Shown: positions 11,453 through 22,214 of the stretch, piece after piece
Layout of the letters: every line of letters starts with the position of its first letter
Numbering within the stretch: position 1 is the first letter of the stretch
Source of the DNA: Lutraria lutraria
Lineage: Eukaryota > Mollusca > Bivalvia > Venerida > Mactridae
DNA length: 64,000 nt
Direction of reading: 5' to 3'
NCBI GenBank assembly: GCA_964023205.1
Contig: OZ026844.1
Location: 13,874,790 to 13,938,789, forward strand
Made by a program: the position numbers and the translations under genes
Notes under the pieces: model-generated
Told to the model about the DNA's origin: nothing
The model's database searches: none
Seen by the model: only the letters and a program-made list of their open reading frames with translations

Positions 11453-12222
11453 ATTGATCTCAAGTTTTATAACCTTAAACCCAGTGTGGGCTCAGTTTCA
11501 CAATCTTAAACTATGAGAGCAATTAAGAATTTACAAGAGCAATTTTATTCAGTGACTCACTGTTTGATACATACATTAGAAAGACTTGCACCATATGATT
11601 TTACACGAATTTCTGGCAAGGTGGTCACAGATTCTTGAAATTAGTGAAAAAATCCTTTAAGGAAACATTAGGGATTCTGAAAATTTTTAAACAAAAATGG
11701 GTAATATTATAAGTTGATAACAGGGAAATAATTGGCTACTGGTGGTTTCTCTTGTCTTGATTATGTGAACAACATTTCAACATTGACAATAATATCAGTA
11801 TTTTCAAGCATTATATATCCTTATGTATCTTAAACTTGTTATGGGGGAGCATTGTCACAATAATGAACATACGCAGCAAAGTTAACATAGACAGAACAAG
11901 AAAAACTATTACAACACGTTATAGGTTGACGAATTACAAGAAGCATTGGTTTAGGTTTTTTGTATGAAGTTGCTTATTTATGAAGGATATTGACAGTATA
12001 TTTTATTTAATCTTCCATTATGGAGAGCATAGCATATTTACAAGTTATAAATAATGCACATTTATTGACAATCATGAGTATTTGACAATCTGAATACAAT
12101 CATGTACATAGTTCACAAGCACATGAAAATACCATACCATTCATCAATCAAATAAATTATACCCTAAATACAATCAAATTCACCTTAATCTGCTATGATA
12201 CCATATTGAACTTACTTCAAAT

Positions 12223-12475
12223 GACCCACGTCTGTAGTCGAGTGGTTAAGGTCGCTGACTTCAAATCACTGTAACCTCTCACTGATTGAGGGTCGTGGGT
12301 TCGAGCCGTGCTACCAACCATGTCTCTTCATGTGAGAAAGTAGGCAGTTGCTTACGGAGGATGGGAGTCTAGTACTGGTTATTCCCAGGAACGATGGCTA
12401 GGTGAACTGTTCGCCTCATATGGCTCTGACTGTTGAAAAGATGTGTAAAACTTGATATAAACGACAAACACATTT
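12223..12475 (+). mobile_element. tRNA-derived SINE (family S1), full-length copy
   Basis: The tRNA-like head has an A box TAGTCGAGTGG at 12235-12245 and a perfect-looking B box GGTTCGAGCC at 12298-12307. The ~60-bp spacing suggests a long-variable-arm (Ser/Leu-type) tRNA ancestor. The non-tRNA body carries 'gtaggcagttgcttacgg' and 'aggaacgatggctaggtga'. Two further copies are at 11255-11452 (plus) and 44961-45211 (minus). It is not a functional tRNA gene: no cloverleaf with a proper acceptor stem can be drawn. Confidence 0.85.
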
Positions 12476-12479
12476 AAGT

Positions 12480-13369
12480 ACTTGTATACAATATTGAAAT
12501 CATATATTGAAATGGAATTTGCTGAATTTGAAGCCATCGAAAAATGGTATTATTGCTACCAAACATTATATTACAGACTTATGATTTCAATTTACACAAC
12601 TTGCATGAACAACATAATGTAGCTTAATTATAACATGTATATCTTTTACAATTTGCTGCCTCAGTTCTGATGCCTTAAAATTACTTTTAATATATTTGGG
12701 ATACTTCAGTTGATAATACTAAATGGAATTACTGCATACTTCATAAAATTACATAATGTCATGATATTAACTCTCAACAACAGTTCTGTTCATGATCAAT
12801 CTTGAAACATATTTTTTTAATTGATATATCAGTTACCGTGTTTATGAGGATCCTGCTTTTTGTTGATGTATTCAAAATTACAATAGCGGTATGTTTGAGC
12901 CAATTATTTATGTAAAACATCCATTTTACACCGCTGGCATTTGACGGCACGTTACTAGGAAACGGGGCGGAAAACAGAAAAAATAAAATGAACAAAAATT
13001 GAAGAACATGCTATACTACCATTGTACAAAATTTTAGAACAATAGGAGAAAAATCGATTTTTTGACCCATGACGTCAAGGAAAGGTCGCATACTATCTTA
13101 CCGGTAATTCAGGAGCAAGCTAAGTTATTTGCCATTCCTTCATCTAAACTGTAATTTTTTATCTGAACAATAACTTAACATTTAAAAGCACTTGTATTTA
13201 TGTTTTATAAATCATTTTTAAATGATTAGTGTTTAATATTTAAAAAAAAAAAATTATGTATTTTTAAGTATGTGTACTGTTTTTAAATGCTAAGCCACAG
13301 TTACATTTGTCTCTGTATTTGTTTTAATACCTGCCTAATTAAAAGTACATGTTTTTGTATTATTTCATA
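12480..13369. other. Intergenic DNA with X-box-like and CRE-like motifs
   Basis: No coding exon was found. An RFX-type X-box-like palindrome, gttactaggaaac, lies at 12951-12963, and a CRE core tgacgtca at about 13071. Both sit in a less AT-rich patch (12930-13110), so a promoter is conceivable, but no transcript is evident on either side. Confidence 0.3.
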
Positions 13370-13466
13370 GTATGTAACTCCAATTCTTAGTTAAGAGACC
13401 ACCTGTCTTCAGAGACCATATTTTCATTCTCCCTTGAATGGTCGCTTAAGACAGGCTTTACTGTAC
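13370..13466. mobile_element. Truncated MITE, family A
   Basis: It contains the family's 'gagaccacctgtcttcagag', 'ttgaatggtcgctt' and terminal 'ggctttactgta' blocks. It is shorter and more diverged than the intronic copies. Confidence 0.45.
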
Positions 13467-13770
13467 TAAGAATGTTTTTTAATATAATAGACTCTGGTCC
13501 CAAATGTGTTCTTAGTTAGTTAATTACTACTACCTAGATGTTTCTTTTAATGGTAAAATATGGAAACGATGACATTCTTCACATGTGCAGTTATAAGTTA
13601 TTAATTGCGAAGGAGTTCTGAGATTTAAATGGTAGGGGACCTTAGCCTTGTATAAAAATGTTGGGGTACCTTTGCCTTGGATATTACATTATGAAAGAGT
13701 ACCTTTATCTTGGATATATCATGCATTATATAGATGATAGGATTCCTAGTTCTCTTTGTACATAATTGTG

Positions 13771-13791
13771 TATATATATATATATATATAT
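13771..13791. repeat. (TA)n microsatellite
   Basis: About ten uninterrupted TA dinucleotides. Confidence 0.9.
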
Positions 13792-14082
13792 TACCCATTT
13801 TATATGGTAACATGGCCTAGTAAAGTGCAATTTTATTAAACTGTCAAAGATGAATAATTACATGGTCAATGAATATGATTATTTTTAGCTTCGTACCTCA
13901 GTCGATAGTTTTCGTGAATATTTACGTGCCAAAAATTGTGTAAAATGATAAAAGTACATAAAATTTACATTATCAAGAGTTCCTCATCTATGACAATACG
14001 ACAGGTATTAGATGTGTGGGGTTTAAGACTTGAGATCAGTCATTGTGCTTAAATCTCAAGTTTGGTTTTGTTTGTGAACAAG

Positions 14083-14230
14083 TACAGACACACCTGTGAG
14101 TAAAGGCCATTCTTTAAAATAATATCAATAATTATTATGATAAAATGACCTCTAAATGAGGACCACTTGTCAATAAAGGCCATATTTTGACTTTTCCTAA
14201 GGGTGGCCTTTGTACACAGGTATGTCTGTA
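14083..14230. mobile_element. Mariner-like MITE, family A
   Basis: It begins tacagacacacctgtgagta and ends acacaggtatgtctgta, a 15-16 bp terminal inverted repeat with TA at the outer edges. The interior has the family signature 'aaggccat', 'atgacctc' and 'aagggtggcctttg'. Related copies are at 27436, 30145, 33786, 43942, 50275 and 57407. Confidence 0.75.
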
Positions 14231-14741
14231 CAATTACAGAACATGAAATTATTCATATCTTCATTTTTATTATTAAGAATTAGATATTGAATTTTAATTA
14301 TTAAAAATGATTAAAAACCACTCTCAAAGTTAATAACTTCAAATGTCACAATGTCTTCCACCTCTGATTAGATGTTATGAGTGATTGCTATGTCAACCAC
14401 TAACATAATGGAAGGAAATTAATCCAGAAACATTGCTTTTAGAAATTCTATCCAAACAACAATGTTGCATGATTACAATGAAACTGAAGAATAAAACATT
14501 TAAAAAGATAACATTTTTCCAGAAAATTTAGAAAGTGGTTCCGAAACACTAAAATTGTTTATTGTAAGATAATCCATATCGTCGCGATGTGGACATGTAA
14601 TAGACAAGTGCATTGCAAGAGAGTGATATGAAAATTATGAATCCAAGCAGTGGAGGATAAAATCCTTCATTTTAGCTGAAAAAATATTCCTTGAACGTAA
14701 TCTAAAATACAATTATTTAATCTATTCAATAAATTACCAAG

Positions 14742-14960
14742 TTTTACTTTTATACGCCCGTTTGAAAAACGGGTCATATGATAGAACACCCATGGCAAAC
14801 TGGCTGGCGGGTAGTGTCCACAATGGTGTCCTCTCTCTAATTCAAACAGTTGCATTCAGATCCTCACCAAAGTTCATGGAAATGTTAATGGCCCTGAGTT
14901 CTTAGTCAAGTTTGAGAACCAGCCCAAGCACTTTTGAGTTATGCCCCTTGATGCTTTGAA
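14742..14960 (+). repeat. Molluscan 'tatacgcccgttt' repeat
   Basis: It opens with a short perfect hairpin (cccgttt-gaa-aaacggg), followed by 'ggcaaactggctggcgggta', 'gtgtccacaatggtgtcc' and 'cagatcctcaccaaagttca'. This order resembles a dispersed repeat that I associate with mollusc genomes. The right boundary is unclear. Confidence 0.55.
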
Positions 14961-15719
14961 AAATTAATTTTGACAGGCATATTTTGTGACATTGCACTCG
15001 CATTCAAAACAGAATAGTAAAAACTTCACTAAAAGCAGTTTTTCTGAAACCATTCAAAACTAAAGTTCATATTGTCTGCAAAACTATCATTTCATATTAA
15101 AATAGTCTTGCAGGTAAAAATATGATTTTTTTTTAGTTATGATATATACCTTTGCACTAATTCTACATTAATAATTGGTAGAAATTGAAACTATGAAATT
15201 TTACAGCATAATAGGTCATGAAAAAGTACGAAAAAGTCAATTTGGTGTAAAAATTTGATTTTCAATAGTCGTTCGTAACAAACATAGAGGAAAATGTTAT
15301 AATTAATATAGATATTAGTAATTTTATATGCCACATGTGTCAGTTACTGGAATTGAGAAATGCAAAATGCAGCAGTTTTTGGAATAAAACTTCCACGAGA
15401 ATGGGCTACAAAAATAATCTGGCCAAATTAGCTGTGGCATATTTCAGTTTGAAATTAGGTATTATATTGAATGTGAGACCTTATGCCTGTGACTTATGCC
15501 TATTTGATATACTTCACACATGTATGACAAAAAGCATTTTGAATTATTATACATATATAATGTAGACATCTCTCTTACACATGTTTATATATATATGTAT
15601 AGTATAGGTCTTAGTTGATGAAGAACAAAATATATATTGATGCCTGTTTTGGAATTCTACACAGTATGATTAATGTCCTTGCTGATGAAGTATGTTGATA
15701 ATTTCTTCTCTTGATAATA

Positions 15720-16560
15720 ATGTGTTGATATAAGGTTTGTTGCTGCTGCTGCTGCTGCTAATGTTTGTAGGCTAGTTCTTCAGAGAAAGTATGGACTTAC
15801 TTTAAAATTGGGAATGCAAATCATTTGATTTTGTCTGCTGCTGATGCTGATTTGGGTTGATGAAGTATTATTTGCTGTTATGGTTGTTACTGCTGCAGAT
15901 TACAATGATGAGATTTAATGTTTTAGCATAGTCATTTTTTGATTGTCAACTTCATTCAACCCTTTTATCTGGCTGTTTAAAAACGTTGCTGTTGTTGCTG
16001 ATGGACCACTGGTGTTGTTGTTATTGCTGATGATGATTAGGTTCATCATTAAACTATATGTATAATTTCTGTGGTGTATTCCTCTTTCTGATTGCTATCG
16101 TTATCATTGTGATAGTTGCTAATGTGTGATTTCATTATACTGTCAAACATGCATAATTTCACAGTCAATGCTTGCATTTATTTTTGGCTTCACTAGTACT
16201 AGGTTACCGTGCGTTACTCTTGTAATATATACACAAAATTTTCATCATACTGGTTGTTAAGTGTTTGCTTCTGTTGTTGCTGTTCATGTTTTAGGCAACA
16301 TTGTTGCCCTGATGACAAAGTAGGAATATAATTTTGTGAATGCATTTGATGCAGTTGATTTTGTCTGCTGCTGATGTTGATTTGATGTTGTATTGCTAGT
16401 TGTTATAGTTGTTTTTGCTACAGATTACAATGACGAGATTTCATATTTGAGAATAAAAGCATTTGTTGCTGAATATTACTGGGGTTTGTTCTGTTTTACT
16501 TCAGATTTAATTTTGCTGATGTGTCTGCTGTTGTTGTTGGGAACTTAATATAATCAGTAG
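15720..16560 (+). repeat. CTG/TTG-rich region with ~530-bp internal duplication
   Basis: It contains six TGC units in a row (15741-15758) and many scattered GCTGTTGTTG runs. The block 'ttgattttgtctgctgctgat' (split ttgattttgtct-gctgctgat) occurs at 15825 and 16355. Both copies are followed by a 'cagattacaatga-gagattt' block, so a ~530-bp unit was duplicated. No frame is maintained. Confidence 0.65.
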
Positions 16561-17389
16561 CAATGAAAGTTTTGTGACATCTGAATTTTAACCAGATGTA
16601 CATAACCAAAACCAAAATGGTATTATTGAATAAATTTCTTTTTTGTATGTTTGCAATGTGTTCACAGGATTGTATTGTACCTAGATAATAGTATCATATA
16701 CTTAACAAAATTGCTTTGTTACCACCTATTTTTTTTCGGTACTATAACTTGTCATAAGTGCCTTGGTGAAAATCACTGAAATTAAACTTTAATGTTAGTG
16801 ATACCTAGATAAAATCTATCTCTTTTCAAACTCACAACTGGTTTCTAACTCTATTTGAATATCTGCGAAAGAAGGAACTAATATGAATCTCCCGGAGATA
16901 AGTACACTTTGTAATAAATAATACTAAAAAAATATAGGTGGTAACATATCAAAAATGTTAAGTTATACATAAATAATCATTACTGCAACACAAGACATTA
17001 TTTCACTTGTACATTCTATTATCGTCAAGACAATACAAACAAAACCATAATTTACATAACATTTATTCATAATAATAAGCATCATTGACATTTACATAAA
17101 GTCATAAGTAAAAAAGTCTAATGCGCAAACTGAATGGCCCAGGAAAAACCAGAGATCAAAACCCTAGGAGGAAAAAAATCACTGGAAACCTGTACCCCAT
17201 GTCAATTTTCAGATTGCAGAGCATATGGGGCCACGCTCTTTACAAATGAAAAATTAAAGTTCAACAGTATAATGATTATACTAAAATCAACATGTAACAA
17301 CCAAAATTGTTTTATATACTAACATAGGAGTACTTTATGAAACATGTGCGTATTAAAAGTTTAAATGAATGCAAACAAACAATAATTAT

Positions 17390-18015
17390 TACAAAACCAT
17401 GGACAAAACAAACCAGAAGTTTATCAAAAATTATTAACAACAAGCATAGAGCATTTAATAATTTTGGAAACAAACAGAAATTTCCAAATTCAAAAAATTA
17501 GCTAAGGAAAAAACCAACTACCTAAGTTTTTAAAGTAAATCAATATTGTGTTAATAAGTTAAAATATGTGTACCGGTACTTTAGCCATATTCAACTTCAT
17601 TCTCATACAACAGATAGTACATCTAAAAAAAATAGCAAGCATAAAGTATTGCAGTAATCAGGAAACAAGATTTCAGAAAATTCCAAATTGACCACAGAAA
17701 AATAAGGCCATCAAAATATCAACAATCTAATTTTTAAAGTTACTGGATATACCTTAACTTAAATTAGGGTCCTAAATGCCATTTTGAATGATGAGGTGTT
17801 GGTTAAACACCAATGCCCCCTGAAGGGCAAATGGATAGCTGACCTTTGACCTATTGATAGACTTTAATTATCAACAGGGGTCATCTATCTGTGTGACAAA
17901 CCATCAAACCAAGTGCATACCTAAGGGGCCAACACAGTCGAATTGGCCAGACAAGGTTTGATTACCCAACGAGCAAAAAGGACTGACATGTGCAAAGCAA
18001 TATACCCCAATTTCT
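17390..18015 (-). repeat. Dispersed repeat, copy 1 of a direct pair
   Basis: It aligns in order with 18120-18590: 'caagcatagagcatt', 'aaaaccaactacc-aagtttttaaa', 'attgatagac', 'tcatctatct', 'ttggccagacaaggtttg', 'gcaaagcaatata', 'tttcttcgaaaggggggcat'. Read on minus, it starts with the inverted 'ccttt-gaa-gaa' head and 'tattgctttgcacatgtcag', a form I associate with bivalve repeats. The second copy has lost about 200 bp (offset falls from 732 to 536 bp). Confidence 0.65.
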
Positions 18016-18119
18016 TCGAAAGGGGGGCATAACTAGAACTGTAAACAGAATCCTAGAATTACAAAAATATTATCAAAAAATTAGACATGAGATGTTTTAA
18101 TAAACGTAAATGAACAGTG

Positions 18120-18590
18120 ATTACAATACAATTGACAGTATAGACAAGAGGTTTATAAAGAGCATTAACAACAGGCATAGAGCATTAAAATTAAGTTAGT
18201 CAGTAAACAAATATTCAGAAAGTACTGAATTTACAAATACAAAAATATAAAGCTAGGAAAAAACAACTACCAAAGTTTTTAAAGTTTATCAATATTTGTA
18301 AGTTTAAGTAAGTGTACTTTAACAATGTTCAAACAATAGACTTCTCATACAATAGATAGATTGTCAGCAGGAAACAAAAATTTAGAAAAATCTAACTATT
18401 GATAGACCTTATCAAACAGGTGTCATCTATCTATATGCGTCTAACCTTCTAACACAAGTAAGATCTAGTCTAGTCTAGTTGGCCAGACAAGGTTTGCTCA
18501 CAAACAAGCAATAAATGGACATTGAGCAAAGCAATATACAATCTATTCTCTAATTCTTTGAAAGGGAGGGGGGTGGGCATGACATGTGGT
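18120..18590 (-). repeat. Dispersed repeat, copy 2 of a direct pair
   Basis: This is the shorter, internally deleted partner of 17390-18015. It ends in the same 'tctttgaaagg-gggg' motif. Confidence 0.65.
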
Positions 18591-19144
18591 TATAATATGG
18601 TATTTTTTTCTTATTCATTATTATTCTTAAACATATATAAATACATACAATGTTACAGGCAAAATACATAGGCATACATGAGAGTAGGTATAATTTACAT
18701 TAAAGCCGGTAGCCATAATATGTCCATTTCATTGGATATTGATAATTAAGGCATTTATAATACCCATCAAAGAATCATTAAGCATATACCGGGTACATTC
18801 ATATTATCAAATATATTAATAATTGGTCATTATATCAAGTTAATACAAATATAGAACTGTAGAAATAATTCAATGAAAAATAATATTGTATAGTACTTCA
18901 CAATGTTGTTAACTTAGTCTTAGATACAACTAATATTTAACTACAATAAAATAAAAAATCTATAGGAACAATGCAAATATATTGAAACTAAAGAGTTTAG
19001 CACAATCGGAAAATGAAAATAACTTTTAAAAAATTGTCAGTTTATGTATTCAAAAGCCTTAAATTAAGAGAGCAATATCAAGCGAATGTTTTATCCCCCA
19101 CTTAAGCAAAAATGATAATTATGTTAACTACAAGTATAATTAAA

Positions 19145-19310
19145 TTAATCCAAGTTTTTGCTGGACATAACACAATCATCCTACATGCACCAGTGTTCAG
19201 ACAAACACAAAAATCAAACAAATGCACCAAGAATCACTATCAGAACTTTGCCTTACACAAAATGAAGTGATTAATAAATTACTTTTCTTGTTTGCAAATT
19301 AGCCTTGATG
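19145..19310. repeat. Local duplicate, copy 1
   Basis: 'tgctggacataacacaatca' and the following 'caccagtgttcagacaaa' recur at 20842 with few differences. The flanks match more loosely ('cttgtttgcaaat-agcc'). Confidence 0.7.
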
Positions 19311-19914
19311 TGATATATCATGTTTACCAGAAGAATTATTTATTTGGTTATTCTTTGTTTTCATTTTTGTTGTTCGGTACGAACAATAAAGTTATTACTA
19401 TATTTCAAAAATCGCTCAGTTTTCACTTTTCCTGCATACCGAACAGCTTCCATTAACCTAGCTTCCGCCTAAGAATATAGTTCCAATATTTCAATTCAAT
19501 GACTAAATACAAATTCAAATATTTCGTGCATTTAAGTCAAAATTATATGACTATGCAGTATCGTGAAAGAGCAATACAAAACAGTCGTAAAAAATCTAAA
19601 CAATCCACTCCCTCGGGTTACTACAATAATTACTATCAGTACACACATTTCAAGGAAGGATGACGTCATAATTCTCGTGCATTATATGCTAATTTAGACT
19701 GGTTCCTAGCTTCTATTGTAAGTCATCATAGAATTCATGGACGATGCGATGATAACTGAGTCAGCCAGAAATTTAAAAAAGTGATTCATTGGGAAGTTTC
19801 AATCGATTAATGCTCATAACGTTTAACCTTTTTCTTCGAGCATGTCTTCATGTATGATATATTACATTCTGCATAAGTCGAGTATTCAAAGAGGCAGGTA
19901 ATGTAAACTCCATA

Positions 19915-20230
19915 TAATATTATACTAATTGCTGAACTACTTTTGGTTATCAGATGGGAAACATAAATCAAAGTACTAAAAGCAAATGGAATGGGAACAA
20001 CTGTAACAACTGCATAGTGTGGTGTAGAAAAGCATTCGCAGTACTTATGTCTGCATTAAATTCATGCGCGAACTATTATGCTAATTGTTGAACTACTTTT
20101 GGTGATCAGGTGGGAAACATAAATCAAAGTACTGAAAGCACATGGAATGGGAACAACTGTAACAACTGCATTGTGGGGTGTAGAAAAGCGTTCGTAGTAC
20201 TTATGTCTGCATTAAATTCATGCGCGAACT
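19915..20230. repeat. Tandem duplication, 156-bp unit
   Basis: Two adjacent copies have a period of 156 bp (anchor g-tgaactacttttggt at 19931 and 20087). They share 'gggaaacataaatcaaagta', 'gaatgggaacaactgtaaca' and 'gcattaaattcatgcgcgaa'. A handful of substitutions separate them. Confidence 0.85.
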
Positions 20231-20824
20231 ATCGTTCGTTTTCACTCGCCCTACACAGAAATCAACTTTTGACTGATTTGTAGTTCCGAACAATAGCAGA
20301 ACCTTCAGAGCTTTGATTTAATGACATAATGACAAAATGCAGAATATGGTCACAAAAACACAAAAGATGAAGAATAGTGACATGAATGTATGCCATAGCA
20401 TCACAAAAGATAAATTAGATTACTACCACATCTTCAAGAATAAAATAGATCATCCACAAACAAAGGATAAAAAGTAACGGCACCTGCCTTTCCTACTCTC
20501 CAATTCAATTCATAGTGGCATCAGTTCATATATCCTACACCGCTTTCACTGATGAAGCTTACCCTATATATTATAACACTGTGCAAACTTGACTTAAATT
20601 ATTCATTACGCAGAAGTCACAAATTTTGTTTTCAATCATTTTCAGCGTAATCAGACACGGTCATTTATCTTTTGGTAGGAAGAAAGTGCTATGCCAGTAT
20701 GCTAACAGTTATTAAATAAATACTAGTATAATCCAAAATTAAAGTAGGCATGCAGACCTGACACAGAACACCACCCCAGTAAGAAAGCTACCGGTGCCCG
20801 GGTGGCTTCAACATCTAGCCGTGA

Positions 20825-21012
20825 ACCTTTAATCAAGTATTTGCTGGACATAACACAATCATCCTAAATGCACCAGTGTTCAGACAAAAATAAAAGTAAA
20901 TGCTCTAAGAATCGCTATACATGAGCATCCACAAGCTAGCAAGATGAGAACTTAGCCATACACGAAATAAACTGACTGGGAGATTACTTTCCTTGTTTGC
21001 AAATAAGCCATA
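20825..21012. repeat. Local duplicate, copy 2
   Basis: This is the partner of 19145-19310 at an offset of about 1,682 bp, with extra sequence ('gagcatccacaagctagcaa') inserted in the middle. Confidence 0.7.
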
Positions 21013-22214
21013 CCAAGATAAAATATTTTGAAAATTTTAAAATAAAAATTTAAGTATGAGAAAGATAAAAAACCCTTACAAATCGAGTAGGGACATGTAG
21101 CCTGGCAAATCGGGTTCCAACATTTAATGGGAAAAACTGTCAATGCTAAATGTACACAAAACAAATACATGATGACATTTCACTCACTTCATGAGTCACC
21201 ATATGATATAATATCCTCACAGACATAGATGTTCGTACCTTGTAAGAATGTCATACACACATTTACACAAACAAGCTTCTGATGAACATGCGTTCTACAT
21301 CATTATCAATGAAATATTGCCTTATATAATCCACGCTAAATAGTCTTTGTAAAATAGTTCACCGTTAAGTAAGATCAACTGCGAACCGATTTCATTTGAA
21401 AAAACAACATGTTATCTATGTCTCTGATGGAATGCACCGGGTTAACTTATTCAGGGATGCTAGCATCCCTGACTTATTTGACAACATTTGATGCCAAGTA
21501 CTTTAGTAATAAAGTTGCGAAGCTTTAAATACTTTCAGTACTTTGATTATGTTACGCATAGAAAGAGGAAAAGTTGATCATGAAAACGTAATACGTGAAG
21601 CGTATTTAAAAAGTAAAAGAATAACAAAACCAGCTTCCCGATCATGTTTATCTGTTTTTACTTTTATATTGATATATTAACTTTTGTCATTATTGCAGTT
21701 GAATGTTTTATTAGTAGTTGTGTGTAACACATATCCCTTGTAAAATTCATGCGCGCTTGTAGGCGGTACCAAACGACTTGACTTGTTTACATTCCAAATC
21801 GATTTGGGGAATAATGCCTCCCCACTAACTTCTCCAATTTGAAACAGGAAGTAAGCGGGCATCGTGGGATATTAGGTCAAATGAGGTTAGCACGAGACAT
21901 GCTATTGCTTGTCTCCAGGCAACCAGTTTGATTTTAGCCAATGAAATTAAAGTTAACGTTTGCCAGTTTCTTTAGATCCAATCAAATCACGCGTTATTGT
22001 TCGCATGTGTAGTAGTCATTAAGACGCTGCGTCTTGGCACCTGTTAAGTGAAAACTGACGTTAAAAAAACGTTTCTCTTTTTTCGTGAGTGTTAAATTAA
22101 AGATTAGAAGTCACTTCTTTCATTTTTTTGCAATTAGTGCTGTCACTGTTCGATATAAGCTATTTATTACGTCTCTAATTTGTATTAAATCTACTTTCGG
22201 TTTGTGAGAACAGC
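21013..22214 (+). promoter_or_regulatory. Upstream/promoter region and 5' UTR of FAM72
   Basis: No coding exon was found here. The last ~350 bp before the FAM72 ATG (21860-22214) are richer in CpG-type motifs ('aaactgacgtt', 'gacgctgcgtc') than the surroundings and most likely contain the transcription start. No clear TATA box or initiator could be fixed. Minus-strand frames in this interval look like chance frames. Confidence 0.4.

Noticed and set aside
12233..12310. Possible tRNA gene (good A and B boxes)
   Set aside because: No complete cloverleaf or acceptor stem, and the same head is attached to a body present in three copies, so it is a SINE.
21677..21862. Minus-strand 61-residue frame upstream of FAM72, as a divergent gene
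   Set aside because: No donor in a sensible place, no recognisable sequence, and it ends in an AATAAA-containing AT-rich stretch. A divergent promoter transcript is possible but not shown.
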